64,000 nt of DNA. Origin: Brevundimonas diminuta 3F5N (lineage in GTDB: Bacteria > Pseudomonadota > Alphaproteobacteria > Caulobacterales > Caulobacteraceae). The translations under genes were made by a program, and so were the position numbers. The notes beneath the pieces were generated by a model, which did not search any database, was not told the DNA's origin, and saw nothing but the letters and a program-made list of their open reading frames with translations. Location: the NCBI RefSeq assembly GCF_900163625.1, contig NZ_FUIE01000084.1:23488-87487 (forward strand). The letters are read 5' to 3'. This document shows positions 16,445-28,076 of this stretch, piece after piece (position 1 is the first letter of the stretch; every line of letters begins with the position of its first letter).

Positions 16445-18496
16445 TCAGAAGGTCTTGCGCAGGCGGATCTGATAGAAGGTGCGCGGGTCGATGAAGCGGT
16501 TTTCGACGAAGGCGATCGGCCGGCTCTCACGGTCGCCGAAGATGGTGCGCTCGACGTTGAAGTCGTCCCAGAGGTTCACCTGCCCCCGGATCGCCAGGGT
16601 CGGCGTCGGCTTATATTCGGCCCACAGCTCGTAATAGTCGTGGCCGCGCCAGCCCGAGATCTGGTCCGGTTGATAGTCCTTCTGACCCAGAAGGGGGATC
16701 CAGGCGCCGCCCCACTGCAACTTCCAGCTGGTGATGTCCTGTTGGAAGGTGATGGTCGCCTGGCTGGCGCGGATGCCCGAGATGGGGCGGATCTCGCCGG
16801 TCGTGGGATCCGTGACCTCGGTGTGGTTCCAGGTGTTCTTGAAGCCGAACTTGCCGCCCGAGAGACCCAGCTTGTCGGTCGGGACGGTGACGTTCAGCAC
16901 CAGCTGGTCCAGCGTGCCGTCGCCGATATTGCCCACGGCGGCCAGACCGCCGTCCAGCGGGATCAGGTCGATGGCGTCGGTGATCTCGTCGTGACGCAGG
17001 CCGACGCTGACGATGCCTTCGCCCCAGAACCGCTTCTCGAAAGTCAGTTCGCTGACCCAGCGCTGTTCAGGCTGCAGATTGACGTTGCCGCCGAAGACGT
17101 TCTCGTCCTCCAGCTCGGCCGAGGCGGCGAAGTCGCCGAAGTCCAGCTGGCCGACCGTCCGCTCGATGCGCAGGCGGACCTGGGTGTCGGCCATCGGCGT
17201 CCAGGTCGTCAGCAGGCGCGGCTTGGCGTAGAAGAAGCTCTTCTCCTGTTCGGCGTCGCCCGACTGGCTGATGGTCGAGGATTCCAGCCGCAGCCCCCCC
17301 TCGAGCGTCCACTTGGGGTTGATGCGCCAGGTGGCCTTGCCGAACAGTTCGCCGCGCGTTTCCTCGACCTTGACCGAGGCTGAGGGCAGGGGCTTGTCCA
17401 CCCCGCCGATGGAATAGGCCTGCTCGACCTCCAGCATGTTGTAGGCGATCTCGCCCCCGCCTTCGAACTCCAGGGCGGCGGACCGCTCGAAGCGCAGCAG
17501 GCCGCGCAGGATGGTCTCGGACGAATCGCCGGTCGCGGCGAAGCGCTGGATCGGCTCCTCGGTTCCACGTTCGCGCGTCAGGGAGGTGGCGACGTTGTCG
17601 AACTCTTCGAACTCATGGATGAAGCGCGTCTCCAGCTTCAGCCGCTTGGACAAGGGGCGGGTGTAGACGACGCCGACTTCGCCGCTCGTGGTGTCCTCAT
17701 CGGACAGGCTTTCGCGCAGCACGTCCGGCGCCGTCTGGCGGTTGATGTTGTGCCAGTCGTTGATGCCGTAGCGCGCCGTCAGGTCGATCTTGCCGCCCAT
17801 CAGCGGGCCGGCGTAGGTGCCCCGGATCGAGTTCCCGCCGCCGTAACCGTCGTTGTAGTAATCCTCGGCGCGCAACAGCTCCCCATTCGGCCCGACGCGA
17901 CGCAGGGGGCCCGCGCCGTTGGAGTCGCTGTTGGAGATGCCGTCGCTCAGCGTCACGCCCCAGGTGCGGTCGCCCTTGCGCTCGGTGAACTGATAGGTGC
18001 CGCCGAAAAGGTCCTGGCCGCCTTCGAACAGGAAGGCGTTGCCGGTCAGGATGTGCTCGCGGCTGACGGTGTTCTTCAGGATGACGTTGGCGACGACCGA
18101 ATAGCCCTGCATCTCGATGCCCGGCGCGCCGCCGCGGATCAGCTCGATACGCTCGACCTGGCTGGCGATGGTGCGGCCCAGGACGTTGGAGCCGGTGTCG
18201 TTCTTCGACGCCGGGCGCGAGCCGTTGATCAGGACGTTGCCGACCGCGCCTTCGAAGCCGCGCGCCCCGTCGCCGTCGTTGACCGAGAAGCCCGGCACCC
18301 GGTTGACCATGTCCAGCGCGGTGTTGGGACGGGCGTCCGCGAAGAAGTCGGGGGTGAAGACCAGCACGGCCTGATCGCCAGGAACAGCCGCCTGACGGGC
18401 GGGCGCGGCGGACGCATCGGCGGCGAGCGCCGCAGCCGGAGCGGCCGCGGTCAGCAGCAGGGCGGTGGTCGCCAGCAGGGCGCTCTTGGTGTTCAT
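16445..18496 (-). CDS. TonB-dependent outer-membrane receptor
   Basis: 683-residue outer-membrane transporter. Residues 1-26 form a signal peptide ending near ALAADA. The plug follows (about 40-150: TALDMVNRVPGFSVNDGDGARGFEGAVGNVLINGSRP, then QVERIELIRGGAPGIEMQGYSVVANVIL), and the rest alternates polar and aromatic strands typical of a 22-strand barrel, ending with the BamA-recognised terminal phenylalanine (IRLRKTF). I see no separate N-terminal signalling domain. No adjacent TonB, periplasmic binding protein or regulator tells the ligand; the family in Caulobacterales covers siderophores, vitamin B12 and sugars. Divergent from the TraB-like gene, sharing a 143-bp upstream region. Confidence 0.92.
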   Translation of the reverse strand: MNTKSALLATTALLLTAAAPAAALAADASAAPARQAAVPGDQAVLVFTPDFFADARPNTALDMVNRVPGFSVNDGDGARGFEGAVGNVLINGSRPASKNDTGSNVLGRTIASQVERIELIRGGAPGIEMQGYSVVANVILKNTVSREHILTGNAFLFEGGQDLFGGTYQFTERKGDRTWGVTLSDGISNSDSNGAGPLRRVGPNGELLRAEDYYNDGYGGGNSIRGTYAGPLMGGKIDLTARYGINDWHNINRQTAPDVLRESLSDEDTTSGEVGVVYTRPLSKRLKLETRFIHEFEEFDNVATSLTRERGTEEPIQRFAATGDSSETILRGLLRFERSAALEFEGGGEIAYNMLEVEQAYSIGGVDKPLPSASVKVEETRGELFGKATWRINPKWTLEGGLRLESSTISQSGDAEQEKSFFYAKPRLLTTWTPMADTQVRLRIERTVGQLDFGDFAASAELEDENVFGGNVNLQPEQRWVSELTFEKRFWGEGIVSVGLRHDEITDAIDLIPLDGGLAAVGNIGDGTLDQLVLNVTVPTDKLGLSGGKFGFKNTWNHTEVTDPTTGEIRPISGIRASQATITFQQDITSWKLQWGGAWIPLLGQKDYQPDQISGWRGHDYYELWAEYKPTPTLAIRGQVNLWDDFNVERTIFGDRESRPIAFVENRFIDPRTFYQIRLRKTF

Positions 18497-18639
18497 CTCG
18501 TCCTCTCCCTCGGTGTCGGCAGAGGTTTGGCGGCGTAGAGGCTTGATCTCCAGTTACAAGCCCGACAGGTGGATTAAATCGCTGACAGCATTACGGAATA
18601 GTCACGTGCGGCGGATTTCTCAGGCTTTAGGGTGAGGAC

Positions 18640-19629
18640 ATGAAAGCTCCTCTTCTGTCCGTGGCTCTGGCCGCTCTTCTTATTGCTTCGGCGGTTCCCT
18701 CCTCGACCTTCGCCGCTCGGGGGCAGAGCGAGGCGGCGACCCGCGTGGACGAGGTGGTCGTCACGGCGCGGCGGGCGGGCGCGCCCATGTGGACGGTGCG
18801 GCGTGACGGCGAAGGGGTGATGATCCTGGTCGGCGCCATCGAGGAGGCGCCGCGCGATTTCGAATGGCGCGCCCAGGCGCTGGAAGACGCCGCCGCCCGC
18901 GCCGATCGCATCCTGTTTCCGCAGCGCGGCCGCGCCTCGCCCGCCGACGTCCTGCGCCTGATGTGGCGCATCCGCACCATCGGCTGGCTGCCCGAGGGCA
19001 CGACGACCGCCGACTATCTCGCTCCCGAGGATCAGGCGCGGCTGGAGGCCGTGATGGCGGACGAAAAGACCGATCAGTGGCGGCGGTACAGTCTGTTGAT
19101 GCTGGCCATCGACCTGTTCAAGGACAAGGCGGGCGAGAAGGACGCCCGGCCGGTCGGCGCCGACGAGGCCGTGCGCCGCGCCGCCCGCAAGGCGCGCGTG
19201 CCGATTCGCTCGATCGGCGTGGTGCGCGGCGCCGATCTGGTCGAGAGCCTGATCTCCGCTCCGCCCGAGACGCACCGGGAATGCCTGCGCGCGGCTCTGT
19301 CGGCGGCCGAACTGGGACCGGACGCCGTGCGTCTGCGGGCCGAGGCCTGGCGCGGGCTGCGGGTGGCCGAGGTGCTGGCCTCGCCCGTCGATCAGGCGGC
19401 GGACCGCTGCTGGCCGTGGGGCGATCCGCAGATCGGGCCGCAACTGCGCACGGAATGGACCGACGCCATCGCCGAAGCCCTGACCCAGCCGGGCCTGACC
19501 ATGGCCGTCGCGCCCTTGCGTCGTCTGGCCGAGCCGGGCGGCGTGCTCGATACGCTGGAGGCCCAGGGCTTCGAGGTGGACGGTCCGGAATGGCGCGCCG
19601 CATCCCCCGTCACGCACGAAGCCGGTTGA
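18640..19629 (+). CDS. TraB/GumN family protein, catalytic motifs degenerate
   Basis: 329 residues with a signal peptide ([25 protein letters not shown]). The body follows the TraB/GumN outline: strand [22 protein letters not shown], a central helical region and a C-terminal ending of the form [14 protein letters not shown]. The family normally shows a GxxH at the first strand (GTIH) and a GAGH before the end; here these read GAIE and APLR, so both histidines are missing. The protein is likely periplasmic and probably non-catalytic if the family's metal-hydrolase model holds. selD starts 31 bp downstream on the same strand. Confidence 0.7.
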   Translation: MKAPLLSVALAALLIASAVPSSTFAARGQSEAATRVDEVVVTARRAGAPMWTVRRDGEGVMILVGAIEEAPRDFEWRAQALEDAAARADRILFPQRGRASPADVLRLMWRIRTIGWLPEGTTTADYLAPEDQARLEAVMADEKTDQWRRYSLLMLAIDLFKDKAGEKDARPVGADEAVRRAARKARVPIRSIGVVRGADLVESLISAPPETHRECLRAALSAAELGPDAVRLRAEAWRGLRVAEVLASPVDQAADRCWPWGDPQIGPQLRTEWTDAIAEALTQPGLTMAVAPLRRLAEPGGVLDTLEAQGFEVDGPEWRAASPVTHEAG

Positions 19630-19660
19630 CGCCCGGCGTGCGAAGGCCGACGCCGGGGAC

Positions 19661-20716
19661 ATGAGCGACATCGAACCCAGACTCACTTCCTTGGCCCATG
19701 GCGGCGGCTGCGGCTGCAAGATCGCGCCTGACGTGCTGCAGTCCATCCTGGCTTCGACGCCGCGCACGGCGGTTTTCGCCGATCTGATGGTGGGGACCGA
19801 GACCTCGGACGACGCGGCGGTCTGGCGGTTGAACGAGCAGCAGGCCCTGGTGGCGACGACCGACTTCTTCATGCCGATGGTGGACGATCCGTTCGACTTC
19901 GGACGGATCGCGGCGGCCAACGCCCTGTCGGATGTCTACGCCATGGGGGCGACGCCGATCTTCGCCCTGGCCATCGTCGGCATGCCGGTCGGCAAGCTGT
20001 CGCCGCAGACCATCGGCCGGGTGCTGGAAGGCGGCGCGGCCGTCTGCGCCGAGGCGGGCGTTCCTGTGGCGGGCGGCCATTCGATCGACAGCCTGGAGCC
20101 GATCTACGGCCTGGTCGCCCTGGGTCTGACGCACCCCGACCGGGTGCTGACCAATCGCGGCGCGCGCGCGGGCGACGTGTTGATCCTGACCAAGGCGCTG
20201 GGCGTCGGCGTGCTGAGCGCGGCCTATAAGCAGGGGCGGTTGGAGGCGGGCGGCTATGAGGCGCTGATCGGCTCGACCACCAAGTTGAATACGCCGGGGC
20301 CGAAACTGGCGGCGATGGAGGGCGTCCATGCGGTCACCGACGTGACCGGCTTCGGCCTGCTGGGTCATGCGCTGGAGATGGCGCGCGGCGCGGGTCTGGC
20401 GGTCGAGATCGACGTTGACGCGCCGGTGTTCCTGGACGGATCGCCCGCCTTGGCCCAGGCCGGGGTGCGGACCGGCGCCTCGGTGCGCAACTGGGCGGCC
20501 TATGGGGAGGCGGTGACGCTGGATGCGGAGCTGCCGGAATGGCGGCGCGACCTGCTGACCGATCCCCAGACCTCGGGCGGCCTGCTGATCGCCGTCGCGC
20601 CCGAGGCGGCGGATGGCGTGATGGCGCTGGTTCAGGACATGGGCTTCGCCTCGGCGCGCCGCGTCGGCCGGGTGCGCGAGGGCGAACCGGCGGTGATCGT
20701 GACGGCGGCCGGCTGA
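19661..20716 (+). CDS. selD: Selenide, water dikinase (selenophosphate synthase)
   Basis: Makes selenophosphate from selenide and ATP, the selenium donor for tRNA and protein selenation. HGGGCGCK puts Cys17 and Lys20 at the same places as the catalytic residues of E. coli SelD; the enzyme has Cys, not selenocysteine. Further motifs: [46 protein letters not shown] and [15 protein letters not shown]. 351 residues, standard. The stop TGA and the ATG of mnmH share one base (TGATG), so the two genes are translationally coupled. This fits a genome using selenium for 2-selenouridine in tRNA. Confidence 0.96.
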   Translation: MSDIEPRLTSLAHGGGCGCKIAPDVLQSILASTPRTAVFADLMVGTETSDDAAVWRLNEQQALVATTDFFMPMVDDPFDFGRIAAANALSDVYAMGATPIFALAIVGMPVGKLSPQTIGRVLEGGAAVCAEAGVPVAGGHSIDSLEPIYGLVALGLTHPDRVLTNRGARAGDVLILTKALGVGVLSAAYKQGRLEAGGYEALIGSTTKLNTPGPKLAAMEGVHAVTDVTGFGLLGHALEMARGAGLAVEIDVDAPVFLDGSPALAQAGVRTGASVRNWAAYGEAVTLDAELPEWRRDLLTDPQTSGGLLIAVAPEAADGVMALVQDMGFASARRVGRVREGEPAVIVTAAG

Positions 20717-21768
20717 TGGCGCGGCTGGCGGCGGACGTTTCGCTGGCGGCGCTGGCGCGCTACGACGCCGTCATCGACGTGCGCAGTCCGGGCGAGTTCG
20801 CCGAGGATCATCTGCCCGGTGCGATCAACCTGCCGGTGCTGGACGACGCCCAGCGCGCGGAGGTGGGAACCCTCTACGTCCAGACCTCGAAATTCCTGGC
20901 CCGGCGCCTGGGCGCGGCCCTGGTGGCGCGCAACATCGCCGCGCATCTGGAAGGGGCGCTGGGCGCCCGCGACGGAAGCTTCCAGCCGCTGGTCTATTGC
21001 TGGCGCGGGGGGCAGCGGTCGACGGCCATGACTACGGTGATGGAGCAGGTCGGCTGGCCCGTCACACGGCTGGAGGGCGGCTATCAGACCTGGCGCCGGA
21101 CGGTGGCCGCCGCCCTGCATGACCTGAAGGCGGCCCCGGCGTTGAAGCTGGTCCTGCTGGACGGCCTGACCGGCAGCGGCAAGACCGAGGTGCTGGCCCG
21201 CCTGGCCGATCACGGCGCCCAGAGCCTGGATCTGGAGGGGCTGGCGGCGCATCGCGGCTCCCTGTTCGGGCGCACCGAGGAGGAGCAGCCGTCGCAGAAG
21301 CTGTTCGAGAGCCGTCTCTACGCCGCCCTGTCCGCCCTCGACCTGACCCGCCCCGTGGTGGTCGAGGCCGAGGCCAGCCGCATCGGCCGTCTGACCGTGC
21401 CGCCGTCGCTGTGGGCGGCGATGAAGGCGGCGCCCGCCTTACGCCTGTCGGCCCCGTTCGAGGCGCGGGTCGAGCGGGTGCTGCGTGATTATCAGGCGGC
21501 GACCGATGACGCGGCCGTGCGCGATGCGCTTCTGGCGCGGATGCCCAGCCACCACAGCCGCGAGCAGGTTGCGCAATGGCGTGCGCTGTCGCAGGCGGGC
21601 GACCTGCGCGCTCTGGCGACGACCCTGATGCGCGACCACTACGATCCGGCCTATCGCCGGGCCTCGGCCGGATCGCGCGACCTGGGCGAGATCATGTTGG
21701 ACGGCGGCGCCGACGCCGATCTGGATCGCGCCGCTGAGGCTGTGGCGACGCGGGCGGCCGCGCTTTAA
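20716..21768 (+). CDS. mnmH: tRNA 2-selenouridine synthase
   Basis: Replaces sulfur at the wobble 2-thiouridine of certain tRNAs with selenium (also called selU or ybbB). The N-terminal rhodanese domain carries the catalytic loop YCWRGGQRS with Cys at residue 95; the second half has a P-loop GLTGSGKT at about 150-157 used in the geranylation/selenation reaction. 350 residues, close to the E. coli enzyme. Start ATG 20716 overlaps the selD stop by one base. The 3' end overlaps the convergent tldD stop by 4 bp. No selA, selB or selC is in the window. Confidence 0.95.
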   Translation: MARLAADVSLAALARYDAVIDVRSPGEFAEDHLPGAINLPVLDDAQRAEVGTLYVQTSKFLARRLGAALVARNIAAHLEGALGARDGSFQPLVYCWRGGQRSTAMTTVMEQVGWPVTRLEGGYQTWRRTVAAALHDLKAAPALKLVLLDGLTGSGKTEVLARLADHGAQSLDLEGLAAHRGSLFGRTEEEQPSQKLFESRLYAALSALDLTRPVVVEAEASRIGRLTVPPSLWAAMKAAPALRLSAPFEARVERVLRDYQAATDDAAVRDALLARMPSHHSREQVAQWRALSQAGDLRALATTLMRDHYDPAYRRASAGSRDLGEIMLDGGADADLDRAAEAVATRAAAL

Positions 21769-23195
21769 ACCGCCGTGCCGCCCACCGTCAGGCCGCCGAT
21801 CTTGAGGCTGGGCTGGCCGATGCCGACGGGGACGCCTTGCCCCGCCTTGCCGCAGGTGCCGACGCCGGGATCGAAGGCGAAGTCGTCGCCGATCATCTGG
21901 ATCTGTGTCAGGGCGGTGGCTCCGTCGCCGATCAGGGTGGCGCCGCGCACAGGCGCAGTGATCTTGCCGTCCTCAATCAGATAGGCCTCGGTGCACTGGA
22001 AGACGAACTTGCCGTTGGTGATGTCCACCTGACCGCCGCCGAAGTTGGCGGCGTAGAGGCCGCGCTTGGTCGAGGCGATCATGTCGGCTTGGCTGTCCTT
22101 GCCGCCTTCCATGAAGGTGTTGGTCATGCGCGGCATGGGCGTGTGGGCGAAGGACTGGCGGCGGCCGTTGCCGGTGGCGTTCGCGCCCAACTGACGCGCC
22201 GACAGCCGGTCGTGCATCAGGCCGACCATGATGCCGTCTTCGATCAGCACAGTGCGCGAGGTCGGGGTGCCTTCATCGTCGAACGACAGTGAGCCGCGAC
22301 GCCCGGCGATGGAGCCGTCGTCCACGACCGTCACGCCCGGCGCGGCCACCCGCTTGCCCATCATGCCGGTGAAGACCGACGAGCCCTTGCGGTGGAAGTC
22401 GCCCTCGAAGCCGTGGCCGACCGCTTCGTGCAGCAGGACGCCAGGCCAGCCCGCGCCGAGCACCACATCCATCTCGCCCGCCGGGCAGTCGACGGCCTCC
22501 AGATTGACCAGGGCCTGACGCAGGGCCTCGTCCACCTGGGCCTGCCAGCGTTCGGGCGCGACCCATTCTTCAAAGCCCGCGCGGCCGCCCGCGCCGGACG
22601 AGGCGCTCTCGCGCTTGCCGTCCTTCTCGACGGTGACGGAGACGTTCAGCCGGACCAGCGGACGCAGGTCGCTCAGCAGCCGCCCGTCGCCGCGCAGGAT
22701 GTCGATGGCGCGCCGTTCGCCGACCAGAGAGGCCGAGACCTGCACCACGCGCGGATCGCGGGCGCGGGCCCAGGCGTCGATCTCGGCCAGCAGGGCGATC
22801 TTGTCCGAGAAGGCCGGGGCCAGCAGCGGATCGACCGGATCATAGAGGCGCTGGTTGGTGGCGCGCGGCGCCTCGGCGGCCGTTCCGTCATAGCCGCGCT
22901 TGGCGAGCGCAGCGCTGTCGGCGGCGCGGCGAATGGCGGCGGCGGAGATCTCATTGGCGTGGGCGTAGCCCGCGGTCTCGCCCGCCACCACGCGCAGGCC
23001 GAAGCCCTCCACCGCATCATAGGAGGCGCCCTTCAGCCGCCCGTCGTCGAAGACCAGGGATTCGCTCTCGGTCTTTTCGAGGAACAGCTCCCCGTCGTCG
23101 GCGCCCGCCAGGGCGGTCTGCAGGATCGACAGGGCCTCGTCGGGGGCTACGCCCGCGGCGTCGAGGATGGGGGAGGGGGAGGCGACAGTGCTCAT
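21765..23195 (-). CDS. tldD: Metalloprotease TldD
   Basis: Half of the TldD/TldE protease, known for microcin B17 maturation and CcdA turnover in E. coli. 476 residues. The zinc site HEAVGHGFEGD starts at His256 (HExxxH), followed by HRKGSSVFTGMMGKRVAAPG and the C-terminal GGGQVDITNGKFVFQCTEAYLIEDG stretch that is strongly conserved. The start ATG 23195 precedes a helical region of normal length. The partner gene tldE/pmbA is not adjacent. Convergent with mnmH (4-bp overlap of the ends); the upstream 108 bp contain the terminator of the next operon. Confidence 0.95.
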   Translation of the reverse strand: MSTVASPSPILDAAGVAPDEALSILQTALAGADDGELFLEKTESESLVFDDGRLKGASYDAVEGFGLRVVAGETAGYAHANEISAAAIRRAADSAALAKRGYDGTAAEAPRATNQRLYDPVDPLLAPAFSDKIALLAEIDAWARARDPRVVQVSASLVGERRAIDILRGDGRLLSDLRPLVRLNVSVTVEKDGKRESASSGAGGRAGFEEWVAPERWQAQVDEALRQALVNLEAVDCPAGEMDVVLGAGWPGVLLHEAVGHGFEGDFHRKGSSVFTGMMGKRVAAPGVTVVDDGSIAGRRGSLSFDDEGTPTSRTVLIEDGIMVGLMHDRLSARQLGANATGNGRRQSFAHTPMPRMTNTFMEGGKDSQADMIASTKRGLYAANFGGGQVDITNGKFVFQCTEAYLIEDGKITAPVRGATLIGDGATALTQIQMIGDDFAFDPGVGTCGKAGQGVPVGIGQPSLKIGGLTVGGTAV

Positions 23196-23236
23196 GGACG
23201 CTAGATAGGGGCTGCGCGGCCCGGCGTCACGGTCTG

Positions 23237-23278
23237 CAAAAGCAATCGGCCCCTCCCGCGGTGCGAAAGGGGGCCGAT
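23237..23278 (-). terminator. Terminator of the padR-DUF1700-GIN operon
   Basis: On the minus strand ATCGGCCCC pairs with GGGGCCGAT (23270-23278 with 23245-23253), a 9-bp stem with a 16-nt loop that can shorten by extra pairing, followed by TGCTTTTGC. It lies 25 bp after the stop of the GIN-domain gene. Confidence 0.7.
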
Positions 23279-23303
23279 GTCGTTTGGCGCGTTCAGACGC
23301 GGC

Positions 23304-24083
23304 TCAGTCCTGCGATACCTCGCCGGAGCCGCTGACCGACTGGCGCAGTTCGGCGGGGCGGCGGGTCAGGCGGACGTCGCCGCTGCCCGAGACGTCGACC
23401 TCGGCCTTGCCGCTGGGGCCGACGCGGACCTCGCCCGAGCCGCTGACTCGGACCTTGGCGTCGTCGACGATCAGTTCGTCCATGCGGGCGTCGCCGGCGC
23501 CGGAGACGTCGACCGTCACGGTTTCGGCGCGACCCTGGACCCGCACGTCGGACGAGCCGGTCAGCGTCAGGTCCAGCGACGGCTGGTCATAGCCGCGGAT
23601 CTTCAGCTCGGTCGGGCCCGATAGGTCGAAAGCCTTCACCGAGGGCGCCTTGATGATGATCTTCAGGGCGTCGGTCTCGCTCCAGCCGCGGATGCCGGTG
23701 CGGGTCCAGCGGACATAGCTGCGGTCGCCGCGCGGGGCCTCGTCCAGCGTCAGGCGGCCGTTGGAGAAGCGGACGCGCTCGACCACGCTCTGGGCGCCCG
23801 AGACGGTGATGCCCGGCGTATCGGCCTGCTGGTCGTAAACGACGTCAGCGGGGATGTTGATGGCCAGGCGGTCGCCGCCCGTCCATTCGATCGTGCGGGT
23901 CGTGTCGGGCGAGACCTGGCCGCGCTCGACGGTGAAGCCGCTGTCGCCGGCCTCGTCGTCGGTGATGACCCAGGTCCAGTCGTGGCGGGCCAGATCGCGG
24001 CCCCCGATGGCGAAGGCGCCGCAGATGCCGACGATGGCTAGGACCAGGCCCGCGCCGGAGATGATGAGCAGATTGCGGATCAT
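23304..24083 (-). CDS. Membrane-anchored GIN (DUF2807/DUF4097-like) domain protein
   Basis: 259 residues. One N-terminal membrane segment (NLLIISGAGLVLAIVGICGAFAIGG, about 3-27) anchors an exported beta-rich domain. The C-terminal 130 residues show the repeated SGSGEV/SGAGDA pattern of GIN-type right-handed beta-helix domains (TGSSDVRVQG, SGAGDARMDE, SGSGEVRVG, SGSGDVRL, SGSGEVSQD). Third gene of a padR-DUF1700-GIN module; the 24-bp gap to the DUF1700 gene supports one transcript. Function is not established; the context suggests a cell-envelope sensor or effector controlled by the PadR repressor. Confidence 0.8.
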   Translation of the reverse strand: MIRNLLIISGAGLVLAIVGICGAFAIGGRDLARHDWTWVITDDEAGDSGFTVERGQVSPDTTRTIEWTGGDRLAINIPADVVYDQQADTPGITVSGAQSVVERVRFSNGRLTLDEAPRGDRSYVRWTRTGIRGWSETDALKIIIKAPSVKAFDLSGPTELKIRGYDQPSLDLTLTGSSDVRVQGRAETVTVDVSGAGDARMDELIVDDAKVRVSGSGEVRVGPSGKAEVDVSGSGDVRLTRRPAELRQSVSGSGEVSQD

Positions 24084-24107
24084 GACTGTGTTCTCCTCTC
24101 TCTGGCT

Positions 24108-24674
24108 TTAGGCCTGGGGTTCCAGGGCGGGTTTGACGACGCGGTAGTGCAGACGGGCGTACCAGACGGTGGCGTCGATCAGCCACTTGGTCAGCAGGGC
24201 CATGGTTCCGACCATGAAGATGCCCAGACCCATCAGGCCGACGCCCAACAGCGCGGCGGCCAGCGCTCCGCCCGGCAGGCCCATGAAGGCGCCCGCCACC
24301 ATGACGAAGCCGCCGGCGATGAAGACGCCGACGCCGCCCAGCAGCAGGGACAGCACCGTGCCGAAGACGGGCAGGGCGATGGGCAGCAGGATCAGGATGT
24401 CGATCGCGCCCAGGCCCAGGATGCCGAATACGGCCCCGGCGGCGGACGACGCCGACGGCTCCTGACGCCAGCGCTGGGCGCCGGCCTCGGCCTTCAGTTC
24501 GCGGGACAGGCGATCGGGGTCGCCCAGGGCCTCGGCCACCTCGGCCTCGCTGCGGCCGGCGGCGGCGCCGTCGGCGAAGTGGGCTTCATAGTCGGCCACG
24601 ATCTCATTGGCGGTGGCGGCGGGCAGGCCCACCAGGCCGCGTCGCAGTCGCGCCAGGAATTCCGCGCGGTTCAT
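24108..24674 (-). CDS. DUF1700 (HAAS) domain membrane protein
   Basis: 188 residues. The N-terminus is the helical domain typical of DUF1700 (MNRAEFLARLRRGLVGLPAA, then ADYEAHFADGAAAGRSEAEVAEALGDPDRLSRELKAE), followed by about four glycine-rich membrane helices (residues 80-165) and a short cytoplasmic tail. Its ATG overlaps the padR stop by 4 bp (ATGA at 24671-24674), so the two are coupled. Homologues accompany PadR repressors and GIN/DUF4097 proteins in many bacteria and may serve as a membrane partner of the module. No enzymatic motif is visible. Confidence 0.82.
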   Translation of the reverse strand: MNRAEFLARLRRGLVGLPAATANEIVADYEAHFADGAAAGRSEAEVAEALGDPDRLSRELKAEAGAQRWRQEPSASSAAGAVFGILGLGAIDILILLPIALPVFGTVLSLLLGGVGVFIAGGFVMVAGAFMGLPGGALAAALLGVGLMGLGIFMVGTMALLTKWLIDATVWYARLHYRVVKPALEPQA

Positions 24675-25105
24675 TGCTTCTCTCCCCTGTCCTCAGCTTG
24701 GGCAGTCGATTCGGTTTGGGCGCTCTGATCGAGCAGGGCGGGCGTTTCGGCCGGGGCCTCGGCGACAATGACGCTGTCGTCGTCATCGCCCGCGATCAGG
24801 GCCTCGACGGCGCGGGCGAAGGCCCGCCACTCGCCGGTCTGGCCGTCCAGGGCGCGGCGGCCCGCGGCGGTCAGGCGATAGTATTTGCGCGACGGGCCGC
24901 TGGATGATTCGACCAGATAGGTCTCGACCAGGCCGTCGGTCTGCATCCGCCGCATCAGCGGATAGATGGTGCCTTCCCCCATGCCGATGGCGTCGGACAG
25001 GCGGCTGGCGATCTCATAGGCGTAGCTGTCGCGTCGGGCGAGCAGCGCCAGGACGCAGAGCCCCAGCACGCCTTTCTTCAGTTGGATGTCGATGGTGTCG
25101 GGCAT
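24671..25105 (-). CDS. PadR family transcriptional regulator
   Basis: 144 residues. The winged helix starts with KKGVLGLCVLALLARRDSYAYEIASRL and continues with GEGTIYPLMRRMQTDGLVE and the wing SGPSRKYYRLTAAGRRAL, which is diagnostic for PadR. The C-terminus after residue 105 is acidic and probably disordered. First gene of the padR-DUF1700-GIN operon. PadR proteins usually repress their own operon; a palindrome 46 bp upstream of its start (25151-25164) is the obvious operator candidate. The gene is divergent from the cox operon, so the operator could also touch coxB regulation. Confidence 0.92.
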   Translation of the reverse strand: MPDTIDIQLKKGVLGLCVLALLARRDSYAYEIASRLSDAIGMGEGTIYPLMRRMQTDGLVETYLVESSSGPSRKYYRLTAAGRRALDGQTGEWRAFARAVEALIAGDDDDSVIVAEAPAETPALLDQSAQTESTAQAEDRGEKQ

Positions 25106-25150
25106 TGCGTCCCTCTTGGGCGTCCCTCTCTAGGGTGCTTAAGGGGTATC

Positions 25151-25175
25151 GCAAGGTATCTTGCCGTGCAAGGTA
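25151..25175. promoter_or_regulatory. Candidate PadR operator
   Basis: GCAAGGTATCTTGC (25151-25164) is a perfect palindrome with 5-bp arms, and GCAAGGTA recurs as a direct repeat at 25168-25175. It lies upstream of padR between positions 46 and 70 from its start codon, where an autoregulatory operator is expected. The assignment to PadR is inference from position and symmetry. Confidence 0.55.
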
Positions 25176-25316
25176 GCTATCGAAACATGACAGCGATTTA
25201 ATCGACCGCATTTTGTCGAGAGGGCGCCATAGGTGCGCTTGATCGCTTGGCAAGGGCGGTTCGAGCCGATAAGGACCGGCCATGACACGCCGAGGTCCGT
25301 CTGGGCCCGGCGACGC

Positions 25317-25333
25317 TTGCGAATTGCTCGCAA
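25317..25333. promoter_or_regulatory. Inverted repeat upstream of coxB
   Basis: TTGCGA (25317-25322) and TCGCAA (25328-25333) form a perfect 6-bp dyad with a 5-bp spacer, 37 bp before the coxB start. It could be an operator or a small 5'-UTR hairpin of the cox transcript. No known regulator can be assigned. Confidence 0.4.
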
Positions 25334-25369
25334 ACGTCTGCTGCAGAACGGTTTATGAGGACTTCTCGA

Positions 25370-28011
<2,642 letters not shown>

Positions 28012-28033
28012 TCCGTATCGGATAGACCCGGAG

Positions 28034-28075
28034 AGGCCGCCCTTCCGTAACTGGAAGGGCGGCCTTAACGCTTTT
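28034..28075 (+). terminator. Terminator-like hairpin between coxA and ctaB
   Basis: Perfect 13-bp stem (28034-28046 with 28053-28065), 6-nt loop, then TAACGCTTTTT. It lies 22 bp after the coxA stop and its U-tract ends one base before the ctaB ATG (28077). It should partly terminate coxBA transcripts, allowing limited read-through into the assembly genes. Confidence 0.85.
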
Positions 28076-28076
28076 T

